Origin: UBA2020 sp964551435
Lineage (GTDB): Bacteria > Pseudomonadota > Alphaproteobacteria > Micavibrionales > UBA2020
Reading direction: 5' to 3'
DNA length: 64,000 bases
Assembly (NCBI GenBank): GCA_964551435.1
Contig: CAZKBS010000001.1
Span: 62,001 to 126,000 of the forward strand
Below the pieces are notes generated by a model. It was not told the origin of the DNA and ran no database searches. It saw nothing but the letters and a program-made list of their open reading frames with translations. Numbering within the stretch: the stretch's first letter is position 1; the number at the start of each line of letters is the position of its first letter. Both the position numbers and the translations under genes were made by a program. This document shows positions 16,578 to 26,026 of the stretch, piece by piece.

Positions 16578-19500
16578 ATGACGCAGCGCCCGCCGCATAG
16601 CCGCCGTCAAATCAGCCGCCGCCTGATGTCGGGCGCGGCGCTGGCTGCCTTGCTGTGGCTGGCGATCCCTGTGCAGGCGCTGGCGGAGAAAGTCGGTGTG
16701 CGGCTGGGCGCGCATGACAGCTATACCCGTGTGGTCGTCGATTTCGACCGCCTTGTCGGTTATGACGTCAAATCGGCGGATGGCAAAGTCAGCGTGATCT
16801 TCGATGCGAATGCGGATCTTGCCGCGCCGGATGTGCAGGCCGGACTGGTCAAAAACCTCTCGACCGGGAAATCGGGGCAAAGCGCGACGATGGATATCGC
16901 CATCCCCGCTGGCGCGACGGTTAAGCATTACCGTCTGATGCGCAAGGTAGTGATTGACGTCTACCCGCCCGCCGCCGCGAAGGAAACCGCCAAAAAACCT
17001 GCGGCGGAAAAAACACCCCCCGCACAGGTTACTAAAGCCGCCACACCGCCAGATACCAAAGCTACACCCCCTGCTTTGGAAAAAACAGCCGAGAACGCGG
17101 CAGAAAAAATTGCAGACACATCCGCGCAACCTGCCGCGCCGAAGGATACCCCGCCCGCCGCAGCGAACGCGGCGGTAACCACCCCTGCCGTTGACACAGC
17201 GCCAACCGCCGCCCCGCCCGCTGGCGCAGCACAGGCAGAGGGCGCACAGGCCGCTGAAATTTCCGTGCAGCTGCCCAAGGAAATTTTAGTTGATCAGGCC
17301 CCCAATCCGCAGCCGCTGGTGGCCACACCGCAGGAAGAGCAGCAGCCCACCGTCCTTCGCTTTTCCAGCATCGCGCCCTTGCAAATGGCCGTGTTCACAC
17401 GCGGGGATTATTTGTGGATCGTGACAGAAGGCAGCACCGGCAGTGCGCAAAATCCGGAAGCCGACGGGCCGCTCAGTAAATTAATCGGCACACCGCAAAT
17501 CATGCGCTTTACAGGTGGGGTTGCCTATCGCTATCGCCTGCCGCCGCAAACCTTTGTGTCCGTTGAAAAAAGCAACATGGTTTGGGAAATCAGCCTGACC
17601 AGCCTGCCGCTGCAGGCGCCCGGACAGGAAATCGTGCATGTCGAATTTGACAATACCAGCGGCAAAGCGAAGCTCCTTGCTACGCTTAAGGGCAACAGCA
17701 AGCCGCTGTCGATCGAAGACCCCGACGCGGGCGATACGCTGCAGATTATTCCCGTCGCACTCCCTGAACAGCGCATCGACAAGGGCCGCCGCTTCAGCGA
17801 TGTCGAGGTCATGCCCGCGCTGGCCGGCATGGTGGTGCGTACGCTGGCCGATGGCGTGAATGTCACGCGCATCAACGACTACGTCATTATCAGCGCCCCG
17901 CGCGGCGTGATGGCCACACCGGATGCCGGCCCCGTTCTGCTGACAGACGATCCCTCGCGCGCGATGGGAACGCATCCGCGTCTATTCGATTTCCCCAACT
18001 GGCGACAGGGGGGCATGCCTTATTTGTCGCGCAACCGCCGCGCGCTTGAACAGCGTGCCGCCACCGCCCCGAATGACGAGCTGCGCAACGAAGCGCTCAT
18101 GAATATGGCGCTGCTGTTTTTTGCGAACAACTTCGGCCATGAAACGCTGGGCGTGCTGCGCCTTTTGGAGTCACGCAATCCGGCGCTGGTGCGCAATCCG
18201 AATTTCATCGCGCTGCGCGGCGCGGCAGCCGCCATGGCGGGGCATTATCAGGACGCGCTGCAGGATTTGTCGAACCCCGCCATCCAGCAGCACCCCGAGG
18301 TGAACCTCTGGATCGGCTACGCCGCCGCCGCAACGGAACAATGGCGCATGGCCAACCGCGCCTTTCCCGCCGATAACGCGCTTTTGCTTGAATATCCGCC
18401 CAATATCGCGACACCGTTTACGATTTACATGGCCGAAAGCGCGCTGCGTCTTGGCCGCACCGATACGGCGGTCAAGCTGCTCAATACCCTCGATACATGG
18501 GCCAGCTCGACAGACAACCATCACCGCGCCGCCATCGCCTATCTGAAAGGCGAAGCCGCGCGGCAGGAAGGACGCAAATCCGAAGCGATACGCATCTGGC
18601 GTCCTGTGGCCAACGGCCTTGACAGGCTTTATCACACCAAGGCAAGTCTCGCACTCACCAACCTTGAACTGGCGGAGGGGAATATTCCGATCAAGGAAGC
18701 CATCGACCGTCTGGACAGTCTGCGCTTCGCCTGGCGCGGCGACGGGCTGGAGGTGCAGATCCTGCATAACCTCGGCCAGCTGAAAGTACAGAACGGGCAA
18801 TATCTGGACGGCCTCAGCGATATGCGCAAGGCCATGACTCTGGCCGATACGCTGCTGGGCGACACCGACGTTATCCGCGCGGATATGACTCGCGTGATTG
18901 CCGATATTTTCATCGGCGGACAGGCGAAGAATATCGCCCCGCTTGAAGCCATCGCCATTTTTTCGGCCTACGGCAATCTGCTGCCGACGGGGACGGAGGG
19001 TTCTGTCGCAACGCTCAATTTCGCGGATTTCCTGATCCGCGTTGACCTGCTTGAAAAAGCGGCGGAGCTGATCGACAGCCAGCTGCGCACGGGCGCTGCC
19101 GCACCGGAAAAAGTCCCCGCGCTCGGCGCGAAACTCGCGGCGGTCTATTTGCTCGACGGTCGCCCGTCAGAGGCGATTTCCGCCCTGCAGCGCAGCCAGC
19201 GCAGCGATACGCCCGCCGCGCTTGAACAGGAACGCCAGATGCTGCGCGCGCGGGCGCTGTCGCAGCTGAACCGCACCAGCGATGCTATCGCCGCGCTGGG
19301 TGCATTCAGCACACCGGAAACCAAACGTCTGCGCGCCGATATTTTGTGGCGCGCGCGCCAGTGGGTCCCCGCCGCACAGGCGATCGAAAGCCTGCTGCCT
19401 GCGGAAGTGCCCGCTGCACTGGATGCCGAAACCGCCGATATGGTGGTGAACGCAGCCGTTGCCTATAAACTCGGCGGCAACAGCGACGGGATTGAAAACC

Positions 19501-19685
19501 TGCGCCGCCGTTTCGGCGCGGCCATCAGCCAGACGCCGAAGGCCAATGCCTTTGGCGTTGTCACGCGCGGCGGCGGCAGCGCGGCGCTGGGCGATCGCGA
19601 CACCATCCTGAAAATCGCGGGTGAAGTCGATATGTTCAAAGACTTCCTCAAAGGCTATCAATCGCCGCAGGGTTCAGGCGGCTAA
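16578..19685 (+). CDS. Large exported TPR-like repeat protein of flagellar operon
   Basis: A 1035-residue exported protein. The N-terminus has SRRLMSG before a hydrophobic core ending near QALA, so the signal could be Sec or Tat. Residues about 38-130 look like an AMIN-like beta domain (VGVRLGAHDSYTRVVVDFDR). A long Ala/Pro/Thr-rich linker follows (about 135-240). A second beta-rich part comes next, then from about 490 helical repeats of TPR type run to the end. The start codon touches the motE-like stop, so it is cotranscribed under the fliL sigma-54 promoter. A periplasmic scaffold for the motor is a reasonable inference; I know no characterised homologue. Confidence 0.75.
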   Translation: MTQRPPHSRRQISRRLMSGAALAALLWLAIPVQALAEKVGVRLGAHDSYTRVVVDFDRLVGYDVKSADGKVSVIFDANADLAAPDVQAGLVKNLSTGKSGQSATMDIAIPAGATVKHYRLMRKVVIDVYPPAAAKETAKKPAAEKTPPAQVTKAATPPDTKATPPALEKTAENAAEKIADTSAQPAAPKDTPPAAANAAVTTPAVDTAPTAAPPAGAAQAEGAQAAEISVQLPKEILVDQAPNPQPLVATPQEEQQPTVLRFSSIAPLQMAVFTRGDYLWIVTEGSTGSAQNPEADGPLSKLIGTPQIMRFTGGVAYRYRLPPQTFVSVEKSNMVWEISLTSLPLQAPGQEIVHVEFDNTSGKAKLLATLKGNSKPLSIEDPDAGDTLQIIPVALPEQRIDKGRRFSDVEVMPALAGMVVRTLADGVNVTRINDYVIISAPRGVMATPDAGPVLLTDDPSRAMGTHPRLFDFPNWRQGGMPYLSRNRRALEQRAATAPNDELRNEALMNMALLFFANNFGHETLGVLRLLESRNPALVRNPNFIALRGAAAAMAGHYQDALQDLSNPAIQQHPEVNLWIGYAAAATEQWRMANRAFPADNALLLEYPPNIATPFTIYMAESALRLGRTDTAVKLLNTLDTWASSTDNHHRAAIAYLKGEAARQEGRKSEAIRIWRPVANGLDRLYHTKASLALTNLELAEGNIPIKEAIDRLDSLRFAWRGDGLEVQILHNLGQLKVQNGQYLDGLSDMRKAMTLADTLLGDTDVIRADMTRVIADIFIGGQAKNIAPLEAIAIFSAYGNLLPTGTEGSVATLNFADFLIRVDLLEKAAELIDSQLRTGAAAPEKVPALGAKLAAVYLLDGRPSEAISALQRSQRSDTPAALEQERQMLRARALSQLNRTSDAIAALGAFSTPETKRLRADILWRARQWVPAAQAIESLLPAEVPAALDAETADMVVNAAVAYKLGGNSDGIENLRRRFGAAISQTPKANAFGVVTRGGGSAALGDRDTILKIAGEVDMFKDFLKGYQSPQGSGG

Positions 19686-19740
19686 GCCTTGCTGCAGGCC
19701 GGCATCTTTCGCAATAAAATCAAATCCTGACCCCGTTTTC

Positions 19741-19769
19741 TTGACATAATTTGAAAGCGGGCGTAGACT
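19741..19769 (+). promoter_or_regulatory. Sigma-70-type promoter
   Basis: TTGACA, a 17-bp spacer and TAGACT give a good housekeeping promoter. It would produce a leader of about 160 bases before the gene at 19935. Just upstream lies TCCTGACCCCG and just downstream GTCTGACCCG, two similar short words of unknown meaning. Confidence 0.6.
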
Positions 19770-19934
19770 TTTCGGATATTTTACGAGTCTGACCCGCCCC
19801 GCCGTGCAGCGCCGCCTTTGACCAGCCGGCAGCGGCTTTTGCAAACGGGAAGACATCCAGATGCCGCCCGTGCCCAGCGCGCCTGCTGCATCCGTTTCAC
19901 TGACAACCGAAAAAAGAATAAGAGGGTATACCAG

Positions 19935-21044
19935 ATGTCCAGCACCGATTCCGCTATCCAGCCGCCGTCCGACCAACTGCGTCAGGGTTTTGACACCGCC
20001 GCCGCACCGTCACTGGCGCAGGTGAAGGCCGCACTGGAATCAAACCCGCCCTTCAACGAACGCTGGCGTTTATACCGCACCGCTGCGCAGGTCGGCGGCA
20101 ATGACGCGGCTGATTTGCTGGCCGCCGCCCTGCCCGCCGAAAAAGATGCCGGTATCCGCTACATGACCGCAAGCCTGCTGCGTGATATCGCCAAGGCGAC
20201 GCCTGACGCATCGGCCACCGCCGCGCAGGCCGTCGCAAAAGCCGCAACGCAGGAAACCGATACCTATGCCCGCCGCAGCATGGAGCTGTCACTGGCCGAT
20301 ATTGCCGCCACAGCGCCCGCCACCACCCCTATCGCCGCGCAGGCGCTGGCTGTGAACCTGTCAAAGCCGTCCGATGCACTGACGCGCAGCCTGCAGGCCG
20401 GACAGCTCAGCGATTTCGTCGCCGCAGCTCCGCAAACGGGTGCGCAGATTTTACCCGCTGTTATCACTGCCTTCGCGCAGGAAAAAGACAAACTGGTCGC
20501 GCATCATCTGGCACGCACCCTCACAACCATCGCACATGCCGATGCTACCCAGCGCCCTGCTGTTATCGCCGCGGTGATGACAGCGCTGACCACGCCGCCA
20601 TCGCAAGCACACCCGCTTGAAAAAACCTTCGCCGCCGCCAGCGCGCTGAACAGCATCGGCAGTCACGCCCCCGCGGACGTGACACAAGCCCTCGCGCAAC
20701 ATCTCACGCAAGGCGCTGCGGGTGACAATGCGCGCCGCCTGTGCATTCTTGGCCTCGGCGCATTTGCCGAAGCAGACAAGGATTGTGCGAAAACGGCCGC
20801 GAAAGCACTTTTGAAAGCGCTGACATCGGAAAGCGATGCACTGCACCGCCGTCACATCGTCGATGGCGTCATGAAAGCGGTTTATAACGGATTCAGCAGC
20901 CAGTCGGCCGGCGGGGCATTTTATGCGCATCTGAATGCGCGTGAACGTGACCGTGAAACCCGCGAGAAAATCAGCCGCAGCCTGCGTCAGCTGGGCCACA
21001 AAACGCCCGCCACGCCGATGAGTATTCCGGCGCCCAAGGCCTGA
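19935..21044 (+). CDS. Ala-rich helical (HEAT-like) repeat protein
   Basis: A 369-residue soluble protein made almost wholly of alanine-rich helices, in units of about 35-45 residues resembling HEAT/ARM repeats (for example ALPAEKDAGIRYMTASLLRD). No signal peptide or catalytic motif is seen. I chose the ATG at 19935 (MSSTDSA), with AGAGG upstream; an open extension back to 19818 has Arg/Cys-rich composition unlike the rest. The C-terminus is Pro/Lys-rich. Probably a protein-interaction scaffold; function unknown. Confidence 0.65.
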   Translation: MSSTDSAIQPPSDQLRQGFDTAAAPSLAQVKAALESNPPFNERWRLYRTAAQVGGNDAADLLAAALPAEKDAGIRYMTASLLRDIAKATPDASATAAQAVAKAATQETDTYARRSMELSLADIAATAPATTPIAAQALAVNLSKPSDALTRSLQAGQLSDFVAAAPQTGAQILPAVITAFAQEKDKLVAHHLARTLTTIAHADATQRPAVIAAVMTALTTPPSQAHPLEKTFAAASALNSIGSHAPADVTQALAQHLTQGAAGDNARRLCILGLGAFAEADKDCAKTAAKALLKALTSESDALHRRHIVDGVMKAVYNGFSSQSAGGAFYAHLNARERDRETREKISRSLRQLGHKTPATPMSIPAPKA

Positions 21045-21079
21045 TCGCGTTTATACAGGAAAAGAAGGCGGCAAAAGCC

Positions 21080-21463
21080 CTAGCCCTGCGCGGTAATTTG
21101 CGCGGCGGGCGGCAGAGCCGCTGAAGCGTCGGCATTTGCCGTGCGGGCCGCAGCAGCGGCGCTGTCTTTGCGCGCGGTTTCTTCGGCATGGAGTTTTTCC
21201 AGCTCTTTTTCAAGCCGTGCGGCTTTGCGGCTTTCCTGCCAATAACGGAAACGCGCTTTTTGGTGCAAGACCCAGACGAACAGCGCCCCCAGAAAAAACC
21301 CGCCGCCCAAAAGACCGAGCGCGAGCTGCCACAGCGGCAGCGTCGCGGAGAACACCTTGTCATCCGGCAGAAGATAAAACGTTACATCCGCGCCGTTCGA
21401 CAAAACGACCAGCACGGCAAAAACCGTCAGCGGCAGGGTGATGAGAAGCGTGAGATATTGCAT
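21080..21463 (-). CDS. LapA-domain (DUF1049) membrane protein
   Basis: A 127-residue protein with two membrane helices (about 3-22 and 42-62) and a cytoplasmic Lys/Glu/Ala-rich tail (RYWQESRKAARLEKELEKLH). The motif VLSNGADVTFYLLP is the usual LapA-domain strand. These proteins commonly follow ihfB, as here; the E. coli relatives act in lipopolysaccharide synthesis control. The start at MQYLTL is preferred over an upstream one that adds ten Arg/Ala residues. Confidence 0.8.
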   Translation of the reverse strand: MQYLTLLITLPLTVFAVLVVLSNGADVTFYLLPDDKVFSATLPLWQLALGLLGGGFFLGALFVWVLHQKARFRYWQESRKAARLEKELEKLHAEETARKDSAAAAARTANADASAALPPAAQITAQG

Positions 21464-21556
21464 GGAGAAAACTCCCCGCGCCGAAGCGCGCATCGGCAGG
21501 CCCGCGGCAAGAGCGCATCTGCGTCTGCGGCTTAAGCAGCCCGCGCCGCAGATGAA

Positions 21557-21871
21557 TTAGTTGAGATCGTCGTCGCCTGAGCCGTCGGATTCAATACCGT
21601 TCAGGCGTTCGTGCATTTTCTTGCCGATTTTGAAGAAGGGCACGCGCTTGTTGTCAACCTGTACGGTTTCACCCGTGCGCGGGTTGCGGCCCACGCGGGC
21701 TTTGCGCTGCTTGACGGAGAAAGCACCGAAGCCGCGCAGTTCAACGCGCGCACCGGAGGCCAGCGCCTTGGTGATTTCTTCGAAAATCGTATCCACGATT
21801 TGCTCCGCATGGCTTTGGTACAGATGCGGATTCAATTCGGCGAGTTTGAGAATCAATTCTGACTTTGTCAT
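21557..21871 (-). CDS. ihfB: Integration host factor subunit beta
   Basis: A 104-residue DNA-bending protein of the HU/IHF family. The DNA-wrapping arm is visible (KARVGRNPRTGETVQVDNKR, about 57-76), together with GFGAFSVKQR and the C-terminal FKIGKKMHERLN. The acidic C-terminal extension (SDGSGDDDLN) is typical of alphaproteobacterial IHF-beta. IHF often assists sigma-54 promoters, relevant to the flagellar promoters here. The LapA-domain gene follows. Confidence 0.95.
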   Translation of the reverse strand: MTKSELILKLAELNPHLYQSHAEQIVDTIFEEITKALASGARVELRGFGAFSVKQRKARVGRNPRTGETVQVDNKRVPFFKIGKKMHERLNGIESDGSGDDDLN

Positions 21872-22213
21872 GGCGGCTTTAAATTCCCTACAGGCGGCCG
21901 GGCAAGGTTTTCCGGGTTGTTTTAGGTTTTTCAGTATTTCAATAGCTTACAGTTTCAGGTTGCCAAGTTTCCTCCGCAGCGTCAAGGAAAAAACCTTTGA
22001 AATCAAATGAATAAAAGGTTAACGCCCGCGCCGCGCCCGAAAGCACGTCAAAAAGCCTTTAAAACCGCCATTTTTTGATTTTTGAACGCGTGATGAAAAG
22101 ATGCTAAATCCCGAAAAAACAACCCCTTGCCACCCGTGAGCGCAACTATATTTATACATAAAATAACGGCCTGTTCGAGAAAAGCGCGCGAATCTCCCCC
22201 GCACCGGTAAAAA
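21872..22213. other. Gap of 342 bp, leader of ihfB
   Basis: No credible gene. The part next to ihfB is AT-richer and presumably holds its promoter. The rest, up to the stop codon of the 22214-22852 gene, shows short T and A runs but no clear stem-loop with a T tract. Confidence 0.5.
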
Positions 22214-22852
22214 TCAGAGACCAAAGCGGCGGTGATTCTTGGGGATAGCGCGCGCATCGGCGGCAGGTTCTGGGGAGGGCTGTTGATGCCGTGCCTGCAT
22301 GGCTTTTTCGATGAAATGCAAACGAAGATCCGGATATTGGCGGAAAAGTTCGTGCCGCGCCGGCGCATCGGCCATCACGGCAGCATATTTTTCCGCAACC
22401 TCGCGGCATCTGTCGTTGAGACGTGTGCGCGCGATGTGAAGAGTCTCGATATCCATCGCGACGGATTTCAGCGCCGCCTTATCACCAAGCCGCGCATCAT
22501 CCAGCATGCGTTTAATCAGCACCGTTGGCGCATATCCCGTGAGCACAGAGGCCAGCAGCGCCGTTGTTCCGGTGAACGGCTCTAATAGCAAAAGCCCGGC
22601 AACCAGCGGGGTATTGATACCGAAGGCCGTCCAGAACCTTTTTTCATCCGCGCCGCGGCGTGCGACGCCATAAATATCTGCCGCCAGCTGCGCGATGTCT
22701 TTATCCAGATCCTTGAGCGCAAGATAATCATCTGCCGCGGTTTTTGCAGACGGTACCGCCATCAGCGCATCATCGATACGCGCCAGCAGATCCTGCCGCC
22801 GCGCCGCGAATATCTGTTGTGGTGTCGGTTTTTTAGGTTTGCCGCCGGGCAT
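22214..22852 (-). CDS. Hypothetical protein with a central hydrophobic region
   Basis: A 212-residue protein with an N-terminal Lys/Pro-rich end, helical stretches (about 15-70), a hydrophobic region (about 78-112, TPLVAGLLLLEPFTGTTALL) that could be one or two membrane helices, and a helical C-terminal half ending in a Pro/Arg-rich tail. No family recognised. It is divergent from the HExxH gene with a 186-bp AT-rich gap between. Confidence 0.55.
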   Translation of the reverse strand: MPGGKPKKPTPQQIFAARRQDLLARIDDALMAVPSAKTAADDYLALKDLDKDIAQLAADIYGVARRGADEKRFWTAFGINTPLVAGLLLLEPFTGTTALLASVLTGYAPTVLIKRMLDDARLGDKAALKSVAMDIETLHIARTRLNDRCREVAEKYAAVMADAPARHELFRQYPDLRLHFIEKAMQARHQQPSPEPAADARAIPKNHRRFGL

Positions 22853-23038
22853 GCTGCGTTTCCGGTTGGAGAATAAACGAGGGTTTATACCTTGTAAGGA
22901 GGCATTTTTGTTATGTCAATGTTTCTGCGGAAATGCTGCAACGCGGGAAATATAAAAACACAAAGCGGATTGATAGAGATATTTTATTTCTATAGAGTGA
23001 ATAAAATTCTTATTTTATGCACGCGAAGGGATTCAGCC

Positions 23039-23806
23039 ATGACTGTCCTCGCACTCGCCCGCCAAATATCAGATGTGCCGCAAGCTGCGGCGCAGGTGCC
23101 GAAGGCGGGCCCGCGTACAGCGGGGCCGCTGCGCGGTTACCTCATCAAACGTTTTGCCAAAGCCGCCACGCGGATTGTCGTCACCGCCCTCGCCGCCGCC
23201 GCGCTGGTCTATGGCGGGTATCTGGCCACGCATTACGCAGGCAAAGGCGTGCCGCTGACTGCGGGCGAGGCCGCGATGGTCGAAAGCGTGTTTGGCGAGG
23301 AAATCGACGCATCAAAAATGCGCAAGCACTTCCGCGAAACCTCTTTCGCTTACCGCCTTGCGCCCAAGACGGTTACGGGTATGGTTCTGCCGCCGCTCAG
23401 CCATATCGATTTTTATGGCGATGCAGGCCGCAGCGATGATTTTTCCAAAGACAATCCGCGCATGGCAAGCCTGTTCATGCACGAGGCCACGCACGTCTGG
23501 CAAAACCAGAACTGGCGATGGAGTTTGCATCACCTCGACAAGGTACGTCTCTATGACTACACGCTGGTTGAGGGGGCGCGTTTTGATTCCTTCGCGCTTG
23601 AACAGAAAGCCGAGATGGTCGGCGATTACATGCGCATCTGGCTGCACCCCAAAGGCAAAATACAAAGCGGGCATACGGCCAGCGCCGAAGATATCCTTCT
23701 GCGCGATGTGATCGAGGCGCGTTTTCCGCGCGCAAAAGAATCCCGCCTTGCCCTGCCGCCGCCCGCGAAGCTGGCGCCCGCAAAACCGAAAATGCCCAAC
23801 AGCTGA
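23039..23806 (+). CDS. Membrane-anchored protein with HExxH zinc-protease motif
   Basis: A 255-residue protein with one membrane segment (about 44-62) and an extracytoplasmic domain. FMHEATHVWQNQNW contains HExxH (His148, Glu149, His152), and a downstream Glu (Glu188 or Glu192 in LEQKAEMVGDYM) could be the third zinc ligand, as in gluzincins. HEATHVWQ resembles the HE-x-x-HVxQ block of DUF4157-type domains and of Rhs/VgrG-linked proteins. I chose the ATG at 23039, with AAGGG upstream; the open frame upstream has an AT-rich, Cys-containing composition unlike the protein. Substrate unknown. Confidence 0.65.
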   Translation: MTVLALARQISDVPQAAAQVPKAGPRTAGPLRGYLIKRFAKAATRIVVTALAAAALVYGGYLATHYAGKGVPLTAGEAAMVESVFGEEIDASKMRKHFRETSFAYRLAPKTVTGMVLPPLSHIDFYGDAGRSDDFSKDNPRMASLFMHEATHVWQNQNWRWSLHHLDKVRLYDYTLVEGARFDSFALEQKAEMVGDYMRIWLHPKGKIQSGHTASAEDILLRDVIEARFPRAKESRLALPPPAKLAPAKPKMPNS

Positions 23807-23830
23807 CAGGTCTTCGTTTTACCTGCACAA

Positions 23831-23868
23831 AAAAACCGCCGCCTGCATCGTGTCAGGCGGCGGTTTTG
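23831..23868. terminator. Bidirectional terminator
   Basis: AAAACCGCCGCCTG pairs perfectly with CAGGCGGCGGTTTT over 14 bp around an 8-base loop, with A and T runs at the ends. It lies between the convergent genes ending at 23806 and 23882 and can serve both. Confidence 0.9.
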
Positions 23869-23881
23869 ATTTATAGGGCGA

Positions 23882-24505
23882 TTAGTAGTTCGGCTTGATT
23901 TTCTTGACGGGCAGATCGGCCGCGATGGGTTCATCGTCGATCATTTCGATCATGCCGTTTTCGGTCATGGAAAAACGCGCGGCGAAAAGCGCGTTGCCGT
24001 AGAGAACCATGGCGCTTGCTTCAAGCGCGCCTTCGGAGGTACGGCCTTCGAACGCGGCCGGGCGCACAGCGTCCTGAATGACTTTACGCATGCCCTCTTC
24101 AAGGCGGCTCTGGTCGATGGCGGGATGGTTGATATCCTCGACAATCAGGAAGGGGCCTTCGTCGCCATGCACGAAATAGCAGAAGAAGCGCAGGTAATCG
24201 AGCACGTTAGCTTCGGTGACCTTGATCGGATCGGCTTCGTTGGCGTCATGAATGGGCGCGGAAGAACCATCGAGCAGGAACATACGGCCCTGTTTCGCCA
24301 GAAACCAGAACGGCCCCGTACCCGGCGCCCAGGCGGTATCGTCGACGCGCACAAGACCGATGGTCGTATAAAACGGCAGCTGGCACCAGCCGACAGAAGC
24401 GGTCGCGACAGACGCGTTATGCGTGCCCTGAATAGGGTTTACAAGCTTGAGAAAGGGCTCAAGCGGCGCACCTTCGACTTTTTGCCAGTTGTACTCTTCG
24501 AACAT
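23882..24505 (-). CDS. Conserved hypothetical protein, alphaproteobacterial
   Basis: A 207-residue soluble protein. Blocks such as FLLDGSSAPIHDAN and YLRFFCYFVHGDEGPFLIVE look conserved and recall unnamed alphaproteobacterial proteins, but I can give no function. The ATG at 24505 (MFEEYNWQ) has a strong AGGCGGAAG site, and the longer open frame upstream is not protein-like. No signal peptide or catalytic motif seen. Confidence 0.7.
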   Translation of the reverse strand: MFEEYNWQKVEGAPLEPFLKLVNPIQGTHNASVATASVGWCQLPFYTTIGLVRVDDTAWAPGTGPFWFLAKQGRMFLLDGSSAPIHDANEADPIKVTEANVLDYLRFFCYFVHGDEGPFLIVEDINHPAIDQSRLEEGMRKVIQDAVRPAAFEGRTSEGALEASAMVLYGNALFAARFSMTENGMIEMIDDEPIAADLPVKKIKPNY

Positions 24506-24634
24506 GTTCTTCCGCCTTTCCAGAAACAATCCTTCAGAATCCGACCCGATGTTGTCACGTCTCGGCGCGGAATGCAAGTATCTAAGATTCCAAGGCTTTG
24601 ATAACAAAGCCGGATATAGAGGGCGGCGATAGCG

Positions 24635-25816
24635 TCAAGCCGCCGCCTTGAGCCCGCCGAACAGACGGTCGAGGAAGTGTTCGCATTTCAGCAGCTGTTC
24701 CTGCGCGATAAACTCGTTCGGCTTGTGCGCCTGTGCGATAGAACCCGGCCCGCAGACCACGGTCGGCACGCCCTTGTGCTGGAAAATGCCCGCTTCGGTC
24801 GCGAAGCTGACCTTGGCCGCCTCGTTCGCGCCGGTCAGCTGCAGCACCAGATCGACCATCGGGTGGTCGTTGGCGATATCGAATGCCTGCACCTTGGCGG
24901 CGGCGCGGAATTCAAAACCGGTTTTGGGGTCGATGTCCTTCATGCGCGGCTCCAGCGTCTTGAAGGCGTACTGGCGGATTTCTTCGGCCAGCGCTTCGGG
25001 GTCGACCTCGGGAATATTGCGGATCTCGAAAGAAAAATCACAGCGGTTCGGCACGATGTTCAGCGCCGTGCCGCCGTGCATGATGCCGGTATGCAACGTC
25101 GTGAACGGCGGGTCGAAAGCTTTGTTAAACGGCCCCTCGCTTTGCATGCGGCGGGCGATGGATTTGACATGCGCAATCAGCTCGGCCGCAGCCTCGACGG
25201 CGTTGACGGCATAGGGCGCCAGCGATGAATGCGCTTCTTTGCCATGTACGGTGCAATCGTAGTCGCAGATGCCTTTGTGGCCTGTAATCGGCTTCATCAG
25301 CGTGGGTTCACCGACAATGCACAGCTGCGGCTTGACCGGCAGCGCGGCAATCGTATCGGCAAGACTATGTGCCCCGAGGCAGCCAAGTTCTTCATCATAC
25401 GAAAACGCGAAATGCACGGGTGCGGAAAGCTTGCCCGCTTTGTGCCGCGCAACGATATCCGGCAGTTTGGCCAGCGCGACGGCAATGAAGCCTTTCATGT
25501 CGCAAGTGCCGCGCGCATACAAAAGTCCGTCATGTTCGCGCAGCGCAAAGGGGTCGCTGTCCCATGCCTGCCCTTCAACGGGGACAACGTCGGTATGCCC
25601 CGACAGCACCACGCCCGGTTTGTCTTCTGGCCCGATGACGGCATGCAGATTGGCTTTGTTTTTGGTGTCGTCGTGAATAAGCGTGGAGGCGATGCCGTAG
25701 CTGTCCAGATAATCGCACACCCAGTGGATCAGCTCGAGATTGGATTTGCTGCTGATGGTGTCAAAACCGACCAGCCGTGCGAGCATTTGCTGGCTGGTGA
25801 AGGTGGTTTTCGTCAT
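24635..25816 (-). CDS. argE: Acetylornithine deacetylase
   Basis: A 393-residue M20-family metallo-deacetylase that removes the acetyl group from N-acetylornithine in arginine synthesis. The zinc-site blocks are visible: SGHTDVVPV (about 71-79), ARGTCDMKG (about 104-112), the catalytic YDEELGCLGA, and VGEPT. The dimerisation/lid domain lies about 185-295. Length and motifs match ArgE closely. It stands alone on the minus strand. Confidence 0.92.
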   Translation of the reverse strand: MTKTTFTSQQMLARLVGFDTISSKSNLELIHWVCDYLDSYGIASTLIHDDTKNKANLHAVIGPEDKPGVVLSGHTDVVPVEGQAWDSDPFALREHDGLLYARGTCDMKGFIAVALAKLPDIVARHKAGKLSAPVHFAFSYDEELGCLGAHSLADTIAALPVKPQLCIVGEPTLMKPITGHKGICDYDCTVHGKEAHSSLAPYAVNAVEAAAELIAHVKSIARRMQSEGPFNKAFDPPFTTLHTGIMHGGTALNIVPNRCDFSFEIRNIPEVDPEALAEEIRQYAFKTLEPRMKDIDPKTGFEFRAAAKVQAFDIANDHPMVDLVLQLTGANEAAKVSFATEAGIFQHKGVPTVVCGPGSIAQAHKPNEFIAQEQLLKCEHFLDRLFGGLKAAA

Positions 25817-25933
25817 GACGGCGGCCCCTTTCGGATAAACGGTGAGAGGACTCTAGCACAGTTAAGGCATTAACACATTGTTTTTATACGCGTTTTGCTT
25901 CCGGCCGATTGGATATGAGTTCACATAACGCGA

Positions 25934-25962
25934 TTGACATAGAGCAGCAGGGATGCTACAAA
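25934..25962 (+). promoter_or_regulatory. Sigma-70-type promoter
   Basis: TTGACA, a 17-bp spacer and TACAAA, about 65 bp upstream of the start at 26027. A GAGGAG ribosome site lies ten bases before the ATG. Confidence 0.6.
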
Positions 25963-26026
25963 GAATTCCAATAAAAACTTTTAAAAACAAAGTATAAGAT
26001 TCCCCGCGACGAGGAGCTGTGACACC

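Noticed and set aside
19818..19934. Extended N-terminus for the helical-repeat protein at 19935
   Set aside because: Arg/Cys-rich, unlike the alanine-rich body; the ATG at 19935 with AGAGG fits better.
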